This document shows positions 32,574 to 43,250 of a DNA stretch of 64,000 nucleotides, in pieces. Position 1 is the first letter of the stretch, and every line of letters begins with the position of its first letter. The notes under the pieces are model-generated. The model was not told the origin of the DNA. It ran no database searches and was given only the letters and a program-made list of their open reading frames with translations. The stretch spans positions 22,444,001 through 22,508,000 of the forward strand of contig CM114272.1 of NCBI GenBank assembly GCA_050084515.1, in the 5' to 3' direction. The DNA is from Blasia pusilla (lineage: Eukaryota > Marchantiophyta > Marchantiopsida > Blasiales). Position numbers and translations under genes: made by a program.

Positions 32574-34388
32574 GCCCCTCTCATGCGATCACTCTCAATC
32601 TCACGACTAATCATTCCATCACACAATCTAACACTCAATCTACACTCTCTCACTCAGACGTGTGCTCTATGGCAACAAGCGGCGTGGTGCGGAAAATCAA
32701 CTGATCTATCATCTTATCAACAAACCATCCTCAACTCTGGACATTCCACATAGGTCTATATCCCCTAAAGCCATACATCATCGATGCTCTCAGCATCAGC
32801 ACGAAACCCAATATCCCAAATAACTTCCCAGTACCCGAAATTCCCTAACAAATGCACAGCAAAAGACCAGAATGAGTGACCTAACAACAAGTGTCGATGT
32901 CACTCCTCAACAACTGCAAATGTTGACCCCAACTTGGTCGTGAAGACAAACTCCTCCAAATAGCATGTCGTACTCTCCTCGTCCTAACGATGCTCAAATC
33001 TCCTCGATGTGCGGTGCAAGTCCAACGGTACGGTGCGGCACTCGTGGCACGGAACGGCTACAAACAACACGACACTCGGTAATAGGATGCGGCACTGAGC
33101 AGCATACCCTCCTCAATAGCAATACACGCTCTGCTCTCCAGTGATGTGCGGCTCGGCAATCGAGACAGTGCGATGCGGCCACAAGCAGCACGGCGCGGCA
33201 ATTGGCGGCGCGTTGCGGCTACGGGCATCATGGCACGGTACTTGATCGTCCTTGAGCGGCTAAAAATCACAACATAACAAAGTGGACGGAACACTACGAC
33301 CCCATCAATCCAAAAATGCAAACGGCCAGCCACGAACTCAGGTAGCCGCGGCGGTCTAGGGGAGAGATTCGGACGCCCGGCTCTACGGGCGGGAGTAACG
33401 CAGGGTCGGACGGAAGAGCGCCGAGCTGCATGGCAGCTCAGTATTTTGTCGGCACTAGGAGGTCCAACAACCGAGTAGCGGCCCTGAAGCGTCGACGGAC
33501 CACACAACATATAAGGGCGGTAGCAAGTGCACAGCCGGTTTGCGCGTCTCCGGGATTGTCGGCTAGGACATGGTAGGACAGACGTTGTCCCCCACCAATT
33601 TTTTATTTTTTTAGCTAGAATACCCCCCGGGAAAATTGGATCTCCACTATCTTTCCTTACTTCATAGCCCTTGACAGGTCTGCAAATTGAATGCCTTACC
33701 ACAAATCCTTCCTAAGATTGAGGGTCAACACCCCCCAAAAATGGGATCTACTCACCCTACCTCCAAATAGCTGAATTCACTTGTCCTATCCACCAAGTAA
33801 ACTGTTTTTTTTTTCTACCTCCCAAGAAAGAATTTCTGCCCAAAAATTTCAAAATTTCACTCACACCTTTGAACGGTGGCTATGGCAGCCCAACAAAAAT
33901 GATCATAACTCCGTGGTCCAATCTCAAAATTATGCACTGTTTCTTCAAAAGCGTACATCACTTCTCAATCTACGACCTCGTCAATTGGTTTCTCCATTTT
34001 ATTTTCACCAAAAATTGAAGAAGACTGTCGTGCAGCCCAACGTCGCTTTCTCCCATGTCAAAATTTGGCAGCGCTTCCGTGCTGATTTCTCCCAAAAAAA
34101 TATAATACCTGTGAGAATAAAAATCAGCAAGCTACATGGTGTTCCCGAGAGCACTGGAATGGGGCAACCCGCCCCCATACTCAATCCCTATAAAAAATTG
34201 GGCAGCACTTCCGCGCGCCACTCTTCTACACGAAAAATCGGGAAAGGAAACATCAAAAGTAAACGGCTCTTGCACCGGTGAGCACTCCCATGAACCATTG
34301 AATGGGAAATACGATCCCCAACCTGCAAAACTAGCAAGTGACTAGGGAGCTCCCCCATGAAGCTCTCTCACTCATTCATTCTCTCTTT
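32574..34388 (-). other. Leader or LTR-interior sequence of copy B
   Basis: Homologous over long stretches to 13630-15256 of copy A (for example the region with tacatcatcgatgctctcagc). The part near 33260-33620 diverges from copy A and is GC-rich. A 214-codon minus-strand opening (33702-33058) has no recognised motif and I do not call it. No primer-binding site was found. Confidence 0.6.
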
Positions 34389-34898
34389 GTAAATCAAGTA
34401 GATCCAATCTCTCTCAACACCATAGTTCTCAAATGTGTGCACTCTGACATGTCTTTCTCAATGTCAAACCAAACCCACTCTCCTAATGAGAGGCTTGGGT
34501 CACACTCACAAGGCAAGCAAGACCATAGCTCCGCTGCCTCATGCCAAGAGGTTCAACAAAGAGAGAATGAGCTCCCAAGCTCTCTCTCCTTGAGGTATAC
34601 CCCCTTCCCTCTCCCAAGCTCTCTCCTCGGTAACCTATGCTCGCAGGTCACCTCCTTGGCTCTTGACCTGTTGTAGTGGGTCAAGGGCCACTTCCCAAAG
34701 TGTTAAGTCAACTCTACCAAACATGGAAACTTACCCAAAATAGTAAGTTTCTTTGTATGGCTCCAAATGAGCCGAAAGGAAGGGGAAACCTGCTCTCTCA
34801 CGTTTTCTAGGACCTCAGCAGGTCATCCTTGATCTCTTGAGCCTGTCCTCCTCTACTCGCAAAGGCGCTCTACCTAATCTCTCGGATCTATCCTAAAA
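34389..34898 (-). repeat. LTR-related block, 5' end of copy B
   Basis: Matches 15257-15776 and 6179-6689. It ends ctatcctaaaa, lacking the last gacgtaaca seen in copy A, and then runs directly into helicase sequence. Confidence 0.75.
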
Positions 34899-36039
34899 AT
34901 TCATGACAACTGCAACTACTACCATTGCTGTTGTTTTCCTTAACCCAAGTGCAACAACAGTACATTCAGCTTTTGCAATCCCAATCAAGGGTGACTTACC
35001 CTCAATGCACACAACTTCTGATCAATTCAACCGGCTCAAGAATTCCTCTATTGTGGTCATAGATAAATGCTGTATGTTGACCCTCGGCCTTCTACAAGTT
35101 GTAGCAATGAGACTTTATCAGGTATCAGCAAGGTCACAATCTACCCCTTTATCTGAGAAACTGATCATCCTTGTTGGGGACCTTTGTCAGCAACCACCGG
35201 TATGTAAGCATAACTTATATGAGTTGTGCTTACTATGTCATCTACCTTCTTTGCCATTCTGCTCTACTGCTACATGCTTTGAGCTATCCACTGGGATAAG
35301 GCATGCTAGTGACACTCAGTTTTTGCAATTTCTCTCAAGGATAAGGGTTGCCTTATCAACACAACAAGAGATAGCTGCCCATTTAGCAGACTCCCTCATT
35401 GATGAAGATTTATCAATTGACTTTCTTGTTGAAAACACTCAAGTAATTTATACACACCGCTCTGATGTTCAAATTTTTAACCTTGTTGCACTCTGGAGAC
35501 TATTCGATGAGCTTGATATGATTCCCGTTCATGTATTATCCGATGTGCCTCGAGATCCTGAATTCCATCAGTGGCTGCAGGATCCACACTTTCATCAGAT
35601 TCAATTTATTGCCATTGGTTGCAAAGTCATGCTCATGTCTAACATCAACATTGCTAATCAAGTAGTCAATGGTGCATTTGCAACCGTAGTTGATTGCTTC
35701 TATGTTTATGGTCAAATGACCACAATTATTGTAAAACTCCAATCAAACGATAAGCATATTCGTATCACGCGCACAAACTTCTGTACTCTCAGAAGTTTAG
35801 AAGAAAACCTTTCCATTTTAGAAGAAAACCTTTCCATTGGTTACGCTATGACTGCACACAAGAGTCAGGGAATGACTGTATCTTCTAAGTGTTTACTAGT
35901 TATGAAAGCAGCTTTTGCTCCCGGCCTTGTGTACGTCATGCTCTCGCGAGTCCAAAGAAGAGAAAATCTGCGAATTCTTGGTAGAATCTGCCCATCAAAT
36001 TTACGTGTATTTGGCCAAGAAGAATCACATGCAACTTAG
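34899..36039 (+). pseudogene. PIF1-like helicase, N-terminally truncated
   Basis: A 378-codon frame. Visible blocks: TTVHSAF (18-24), VVIDK (51-55) where a DE pair is expected for Walker B, GDLCQQPPV (92-100, motif III), GCKVMLMSN and VNGAFATV (239-262), IGYAMTAHKSQGMTV (312-326) and VYVMLSRVQRRENL (343-356). The Walker A loop should lie just before TATTTIA but is missing, because LTR-related sequence of copy B begins there. A 21-bp tandem duplication near 35800-35840 repeats LEENLSI. This type unwinds DNA 5'-to-3' and occurs both as a host gene and in Helitrons. No Rep domain is in view, so origin is open. Loss of Walker A and the E-to-K change argue against activity. Confidence 0.85.
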
Positions 36040-36072
36040 TGGTATAATTGTTGACTATTGTGTCTTCTTAGT

Positions 36073-37113
36073 ATGGCAAGTGGCAACAACACAGCAAGGG
36101 GTAAGGGCAAGAAGCCACCTACACCTAGTGCTCCAGTTCACAATAGGAAAAAAGTTATTTCAGCATCTCCTGCAAAGCGAGATGGACCAATCTTCATCAT
36201 CGACAGCAACTCCGAGGAGCAGCAACATGTTACACCGACCAATCTCTTTCCTTGTCAGGATGAACAAGCCATGAATACAGCCCAGGTTTGTTCTAAGTTA
36301 TTATTTTCTCTATCCACCAGGATTAGGTTTACAACATGTTGCTAACACACCTCATTCAGGTGCCAAGGTCATACATCAATTTCGCCAAAACAATTCTCAA
36401 TGACATGCTAGTGCTGCCCCAGGACAGCCCCCCTCAGATTGTCCCACCAACAGATGCCCAGTTGAAGTATGCCAACAGCCTAGGTCTTGATCACTCCGAA
36501 TGGGATGATGACATTTCCAGCAAGCTTATTAGTCAATTAATTGATCAGTGTAAAGCGTGGGCATCGTTTCGAGAACTAAAAAAGCATCCACCTGCCACAG
36601 GTGCTGTATTCTTAAACTCCTTCACTTTGTTCATATGGTGCAATATATTCCCTACTTTATAGCCTTTTTTTAGGTTACTGAGTTTCTTTCTGCATGTTAG
36701 GTATCCAAAAGGAAGTGATGACATACAAAGGCGTGCCGTTTGATGAAACTGATCTTACAAGAAAGCAAGCTGCATCATATTACACAAGGCTGACAGGGGG
36801 CATTAAGCCCGACCAGTTTCAAGAACTCAGAGTTATCATGAAACTGCCTCTTGAGTTGATAATAGACCGGTCATCTGCAAAGGCTACCCACTTGTTGGCT
36901 CGCCTCAAAGATGCACAAGAAGATGGCACGTTATCTAGTGTGCCTGACCATAAGCAGCTCAACATTGGAGAGGGTGGTTGTCTGGGTATATCGACATCAT
37001 ATTCCAGCAGTATTTCTTCAAGCGGCTCATCTTTAGTCCATTTATGGAGCAACAGTACTTCATATCAAGGACCTCTCTTGCCTGAGTCTCCTAATAAGAG
37101 GAAGTGCACATAG
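36073..37113 (+). CDS. Three-exon gene of unknown function downstream of the helicase
   Basis: Exons 36073-36285, 36360-36600 and 36701-37113 join in frame through GT-AG introns of 74 and 100 bp, giving 288 residues ending PNKRKCT. The N-terminus is basic (GKGKKPPTPSAP, then NRKKV), suggesting nuclear or nucleic-acid contact. Exon 2 has PTDAQLKYANSLGLD followed by SSKLISQLIDQCK, and exon 3 has LTRKQAASYYTRLTGG. Both fit a loose T-x2-Q-x3-A/Y-x2-L helical pattern. The C-terminus is Ser-rich. I do not recognise the family. No internal stops occur, and it starts 34 bp after the helicase stop on the same strand, so it may be part of the same element or the remaining 3' end of the helicase gene. 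Confidence 0.6.
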
Positions 37114-37919
37114 TTAACTCCTACCACGGTATGCAAGACCAACCTTACTTTTTTTTTTGTAAAGACTACATTTTTGCATCACCTTATTTCTAGTCTCCTA
37201 CTACTTAATTTCCGTGCTATTACCTGTCCACAAACACCATGGAACGCCGAATAAACTGCCATAGAAAAATCTCTTACTACATAATGTCTTACTAACATCT
37301 TCCGCCATAGATTCTCCCACTAGATCATTGCGCAATGTAGTTGTCAAGTATTCTCGTGAGTCAAGGGATTTCGTGCATCCTATCTGCTACTACTGTTACT
37401 ATACACCCTTTCATCTCTTAATTGAATGTGTTACACACATTTATATGAGAACAAGCCATCTTTATACTTCCCACTATGTTTGTAATTGTCCAATCGAGTG
37501 GGTTGCTATTTCCTACTTCATCATGCCACTTTGGTTTTCACTTTAGTGCAATTGTATGCTTGAAATTGTGTATGTGCCAAGCCAACCAGTGTTGTTGGGC
37601 TATATTTTTTTTGGCATCAATGTATTGTCGAACGTAATGTACCTACTATGTTTGTAGAGAAATAAGTAGCATGGCTCCACGGCTAGCGACTTCAAGTCAC
37701 CACCTACCGGCAAGCAAGATGTCGGAAGCTCACAGATAAAAAAGAGACTTCACGTAGTACATGGTAGAAGTCCACTTGTTTTCCAAAGAGAGAGCAGTTC
37801 CCCAAGTATTAAGATGAACGTAGGATTGCACCGGGAAAAAATGTGCAAGTAGTTTCAACAGCATGTTTACAAACATGCCAACTACACTACATACTGTTGT
37901 AACGCAATGAACAAGGTAA
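37114..37919. other. Non-coding stretch after the three-exon gene
   Basis: AT-rich with T runs and no recognised motif; probably 3' untranslated and intergenic sequence. Confidence 0.4.
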
Positions 37920-38210
37920 CTACTGGGTAGGTAAGACAGCCTCCAGGTCAGATACATATCCTGAAAGCTTGTTGTCGTCGGGATAATTGAGCCGACAGTA
38001 CTCAATGAGAACCCGGCCTAGCACATTAAACTCATCAATTCTCGACTGGAGATATTGAATTGTAGCCATGTTTGTTGTTTCATCCTTACTAACATATTGT
38101 AAGAGCTGATGCAGAGTTCTGTTCCGCGATTCACATTTATAAAGCCGGTTCTGGACCGATTCTATACTATCAATAGTTGCATTAAACACAGACAAAGGAA
38201 CCTTAGAGTT
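37920..38210 (-). pseudogene. Possible exon fragment, unknown
   Basis: An open minus-strand frame reading ATIDSIESVQNRLYKCES, HQLLQYVSKDETTNMATIQY and LNYPDDNKLSGYVSDLEAVL. Its heptad-like spacing of hydrophobic residues suggests a coiled coil. There is no ATG; an acceptor-like ctctaag sits just upstream on that strand. It may be an exon of a captured or decayed gene. No family is recognised. Confidence 0.3.
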
Positions 38211-41200
38211 CGCTTCTCATCTTTGGATATGGTTTTTTAGTCTCCTACTGCACTGATGCCGCTGTATACTTGGCTCAGTATTCATCTCCTTCTGTATATC
38301 GGCTGCAACTCTACCACTGCATCATAGTTTATCAACTACAACATCATTTTCAACACGTTTTGTCATTTTTCATGTGGTTTGTACTGGTTGTCTTCTGTTG
38401 TACCATACTCAGCTCATGATAGCTGTCCCGTCGACCTTTAAGATCTGAATAGATCTCTGTTCATGTTTTGGATGCCACACACACCATCTATTCTGGTATT
38501 TTGCAGCTTTTGTTACACGTTGCACCATTATGCATGAATTTGTTATGGTATTGTCTGGTGCGTTATTTACTTCTTTGTGGCACGTGGGTACTACATTCAT
38601 ATATTCACTACTAAGTTGTTTGTGTAGTTACATGTCTCAACACTTTGCTTTCATGCTCAAAAACTCAATTCAATCGCAATGTGTAAGTTTACCACCAATG
38701 CAAATGTGCTCACCTGTTTAAATTTCCGTTAATGTGTACCTGACAAAAGTGACAAACCTTTATACTTGTATGGTGACAGCTATTTACTGCTCTTGACAAT
38801 AGTTATATGCATGTTCCACTCACGACCACTTCTTAAGTTGTTAATAATATAGTTTTAGAACATTTCCATAGTTATGCATATTTTTGATTCAGCAACCCGA
38901 CATACATATCCCACAAGAGCCTTGTACACGACATCACTTTCAAGCATTCACCTGCATGCTCTGTACACTTAGCTGCAAAAAATTCACGTTATTCGGCACA
39001 TAATCTCGATCGACTTCATGCATCGCCTCATAAGTTTACTAACTGTATGCAGCTCTTTTGCCGCTTTTCGTTAGTTCGGCATGGTGATATTGTTCTACAT
39101 ACTTATTCTACACATACTCAACAATAAAAGCTATCCCGAAATAACTACATAAATACTCTAAGGCAGCCAACTAAAACAAACTTAATATGTTCAGCAACCT
39201 CTGTATAGTATTTTATTTAGTCGGCGTCTACAGGATTGTTCCGCTCACTACTTTTGCTCACTACTATTTACTCACAACCGAAACCACTCCTTTACTGTTC
39301 AGTTTATCCACGTCACCCGGCTTTATCTTTCTTCCTGACTTGTTTCCACACGGCAACAATGGGGCCGCATTCTTGTTTGTAAATAGTATCACCATCACAG
39401 GTTTGGGTGAAAAACTCCCCGAACCCTGAGGAGAGGACCCGCTGAGGACGGTAGAACGGTAGAAGTGGATGTGAAGTTAAAACAGTTGTCTATAAGATTC
39501 TGGTATCACCCTTTGAGTTCTTCTAGAAATGTCCTAACTGAAGACGATCTTGATTTAATATTAGTTTAAAAGCTTTAAAAGCTTAAAGGATATGCGACTT
39601 TGTGTATACGAATCAAACAGATCCGAAAATAGATCAGTTTGAGTAGGATGTGATTATATTTTGAAGTCAGTGGGTGACATGAATTTGAGCGACCTTCTGA
39701 GTAAGAGCGAGCTCGACAGAGCCTTGATTTTATGCGAGTGAGATGGGTTCACTTGAAAATTGTGTGCTCGCAGAGAACTATTTCCTGTCTAGCAGTGCAA
39801 AATTGCATCACAAGCTTGCAAGCTTTCCACCGTGTGACTTGTCGAAGCGTACCATGACTCAGAGCGGATCGATGCTCTGAACCCGATATGAACTAACTAA
39901 CCATGAGATACGTGCAATGCCATGCGCGATCGTTCTCGTACAATATTGCGCTGCAGGTCAGGAATCTGCAGAGTTGGAAGAGGTTCAAATGGAAGAATCA
40001 TTCGTTGAATTAGTTGTAGACGTAGCTCTCGCAGGTAGGCCCGCAAGAGGCGGAGGAATCGATTTCCTGTCATGGTATCTGGATCGGGACAGTGGATATC
40101 CCGTATCGATCTAGATCCCTCTTCTGAAGTGTAAAGTCTTGTGGAATAGGTGGTACGATCTGAATGAACATCATTGACTCTAACGGCCCAGGGGATTCTA
40201 TTTTACCTTCTCAACGCATAACAATGTCGATCAAATAAAAGAATTACTCTGTGGTCTGCATCGCAGCCCATAGAGACAAGCCCGTGATATTTCTGGGATG
40301 TCAAACATGTCATCAAACGGTGCACTGGTACCCCGTGACTATTTGCTGTTCTTGCTCCATCGACTACATGTATTATGACTTTCACTCATTCTTGATTGGA
40401 TCTGTCCCCTTCAAACTAGAGCAGTTACTCCGTAAATTTGCTCATATCTGGGATCCTTGTTTAATCGTCAACTCAAAATCTATGGCTCTCGAAAAATTTG
40501 GCGAGTGCATTTCAAGAAGGTCCACTTTGAAGCTATCTACAAGAGAGAGAGAGCACGTGAAGTGGTGGATGATGGAGAGACACACTTTGGAAAAGGTCAC
40601 ATTCCTTGCAATTGCTTGCGTGAAAATGTTCACGAGTTAAAAGAGAAACACTGCATTCCTGGTCATGGTAATTGTACTCTAGTTTGCGCACGCATTTAGA
40701 TCGACCTGCTAAAAGTAGAAAGCGCTCGCAATCGTCTCGTCGATTGCCCAACAACCTCGGTGATATCCATCTTCTACACCGATCTCCAAATGTTTGAATA
40801 TAACGGAAAATCTGTCGGTGAGCGAGGCGGAGTACCTGCGCATTAAACAAGGATTTGGCTTCACCTAGAGCCCACGTAATGCGGGAAGTGCGCGAATTCT
40901 ACTCGCACAGCATTGGGGAGATACGGAGATTTTTGAGGCAATACTTGCACCATAGATCATCTGGTATCCACGGAACGAAGAGCATGGGATGGAATGCAGA
41001 GAGAGCTGTAGGTTTTTGGCCCGGGCTTTCCCAATGCTGGGCGAGCAAGACAGGCAACTAATAATATGCAAACCCTAGGGACGTACGGTTGGCGGGAATC
41101 GTCCTACCTCAAGTTCTAATAATATTACGGTCGGACTCTCCATCGGGCCTCTTAACGCTCGATGATCCCCCACGGATCGTTGCGGTGCTCACATTCATGA

Positions 41201-41457
41201 TCGATATGTGACCTGGGTAACGGTTTTGCGGTGGGCAGTTCCATTCCCGCGACCTAGCACATATCATTCGATGTGGGTTTCGGAACGAAACTTCAATTGA
41301 TGGAAGAGACGCGTACACGTCTACTTGGACAAACCCTAGATCTCGAGCGATCTCCATAGATACGATACGGCGTTGGTAAAAGTTCTGCTGAAGTGAAACT
41401 CTGCTACCATTTGTCAGGACGCAGTTCGCTCGAGGGAGGTCAGGTCTTGAAGCTATG
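38211..41457. other. Intergenic region, no gene recognised
   Basis: AT-rich to about 39.4 kb, then more balanced with many gatcgatc-like words. Open stretches such as 40251-40640 and 40533-40850 overlap on opposite strands, which is a sign of chance frames. Nothing supports a specific gene. Confidence 0.45.
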
Positions 41458-41486
41458 CCGCCTCCTCCGCCTCCTCCTCCTCCCGC
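41458..41486. repeat. CCT/CCG triplet repeat
   Basis: A run of cctcctccg-type triplets, which makes a poly-Gly stretch on the minus strand of an otherwise unrecognised open frame. Confidence 0.75.
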
Positions 41487-42560
41487 GCTGGCTCGCGCAG
41501 CCTTGGGAGGTGTGACCCAATGGTTGGAACGCATGCTCTACGGAGCTTTCTCCGCAGGCGCACGCATGCACCGGACCACATTGCCCGCTTGATTCTTCAC
41601 CGGTCGGTGTCCCAACACAAACACAAACATGTTCGCGTTCGCCGTCCGTCGAGATCCTTGTCTGGATCCGCTGCCGAGCGACGCAACACGAAAGCTGTAA
41701 CTCCCGCTCGCGCGCGCACCATGGCAGTTTCTTCTTGCTTTTCTCGTTAACTCTAGCAACTTCCGTCGATCGTGTGAAGCTCAGATTTCGCTTTCTGCTT
41801 TCCTCCCCCCCCCCCCCCGAGCTCTGATCTGCGCGGACGAACAGATCTCGCTTTCTGCCCGCCTGCAGCCCAACAGCTACGATCGTCCGGCGCTTGTCAT
41901 TATGAATCGCGACAGAACTCTTGCGCCGGTCTCCGCACCAAAGCCTGCCTGTTTGTGATCGCGTGACTCAGAGCTCTTCGTGACCGGTGAACGCCCAGCC
42001 ACATCAAGTCCGGACGGTCCGTTATATTTATAGTTAAATTCCCCGACGCGAGCGAGCGAGCTAGCGATCGATCCAGTCGACACGACTCGACAGGGAGCGG
42101 GAGGTCCGGATCGAGCCTGACCCAGCAGCGAGCGTCCTCTAGCGACTTTCTAATTTTACCTCTGTAGTTAACTAGTGTCGAGCGCCCACCAATCGCGCAA
42201 CATTCACCGCACAGCGACGCGAGTTTGGAGGGAGACATGTCTGCAGGAGCGTGGAACGCGTGAACGGGAGAGCGGCTGCGCAGTCGACCGACGAGACTGG
42301 CAATGCTTCGGTCCCGGGGCTCGCAAGGTAGTCTTTCCGGGGAGAATGAGCTAGCGCTTGCGGGAGCGAGCGTCTCGGTCCTTTCATAAGGGAGCTAACT
42401 TGCACCCAGGCGTGGCTAATGTTCAGCTCTATCGGAGAGCAGTGTGCGTGGAGAGAGCTTGGTCAATGTCGCCTGGTATGATGAAATTAGCTTGGTTTAC
42501 TACCGAGGCAGTCAAAGGATTCAAATACGATTTGTGATTTGCTAATTTTTTTTGTGAACT
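41487..42560. other. GC-rich region before the WRC-like relic
   Basis: Contains a run of 14 C at 41805-41818 and several overlapping short open frames on both strands. It could include a promoter, but no motif is decisive. Confidence 0.4.
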
Positions 42561-42859
42561 CGTGTTTCTTTTAAAAACTCCGGGCGTTTCATTGCGATGG
42601 AGCTGGCCTTGCTTCCTTCTTTTTTGCGGATTGCTCGGGACTGTCTCGATGCGCGTGTGTGGTATGCGTAGGGAGGGCGGACCGCCACATTGGGCATCGG
42701 CCGTCGTGACTCAAGTGAAGGAGAAATTACTTCGTTCGTCGGACGAAGACAACCCTCGTGGGAGCGTCGCTGAGAAGTGGCAGAGTCTTAAGAAATGGAA
42801 AGTGTAGGGGCCGTAAAAGGACCACGGATGCGCACGCCGTGATGGGACTCGTGATCGTC

Positions 42860-43250
42860 ATATCGCGCGGGAAGAGGCGGAGAAAGTGCATCACTTAGGT
42901 GATCCATTTTTCATCCACATAGGCGAGCAGAAACCGATCGACACTGCGACGTCTTCACCGTCTAATACTTGCACGAGCAGGGTGATCATGAGCTCGTCGA
43001 GGCGAAGTACGAGCCATCTTGGGCATGGGCAACCCGAGGCTGCGGCGCCACAAGGAACTAGAACGACTAATGTCAGTTCCAGCAGCACTGTAAACCGCTC
43101 ATATCATGCAGCCCCTTCGACCTTCTTTGTAATCATGTAGGAGTCGAAGAGTGGAAATGCTACAGAGCTTGCGTCGCGGGATCCGAAGAGTCTTTCTGCG
43201 ATGATCACATGAGGAGGCTCACTTCTCTTGCGAGAATTCCTGGGATGAGC
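42860..43250 (+). pseudogene. WRC-domain gene relative, probably decayed
   Basis: Two segments resemble the WRC gene at 52789-53694. First, after a basic stretch, KVHHLGDPFFIHIGEQKP (about 42883-42936) matches KVHFSNPLFVYIGDQK there. Second, SPFDLLCNHVGVEEWKCYRA with SFCDDHM (about 43113-43214) matches its zinc finger. Ligands fit C-x9-C-x12-C-x2-H, two residues longer in the third spacer than the canonical C-x9-C-x10-C-x2-H. The segments are in different frames, and a stop lies between them. I see no matching intact first exon upstream. It could still be a spliced gene with an unrecognised intron, but decay is likelier. Confidence 0.6.

Larger units (their letters stand above)
19273..34898 (-). 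mobile_element. Ty3/gypsy element, copy B, 3'-truncated and nested
   Basis: Same family and orientation as copy A. It lacks the integrase C-terminus, PHD finger and 3' LTR, but keeps the protease and methyltransferase motif I that copy A lost. Interruptions are a complete copia element (21101-26288) and two solo LTRs (27234-28233 and 31541-32568). Removing these restores colinearity with copy A. Its 5' end at about 34898 abuts a PIF1-like helicase reading frame. Stops and frameshifts are frequent. B is not simply a tandem duplicate of A, because the flanks differ. Confidence 0.85.

Noticed and set aside
33058-33702. 214-codon minus-strand frame in the leader of copy B
   Set aside because: It is GC-rich, has no motif, is not conserved in copy A, and lies where the element has LTR or leader sequence.
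34899-36039. Call of a full Helitron
   Set aside because: Only the helicase C-terminal two thirds is seen. There is no Rep endonuclease block and no clear Helitron 3' hairpin with CTRR end.
40251-40850. Frames of 80-129 codons on both strands
   Set aside because: They overlap each other on opposite strands and contain no family motif; chance frames are likely.
41109-41534. 141-codon minus-strand frame with a poly-Gly run
   Set aside because: The Gly run is only the translation of a CCT/CCG triplet repeat; no motif, and overlapping frames exist on both strands.
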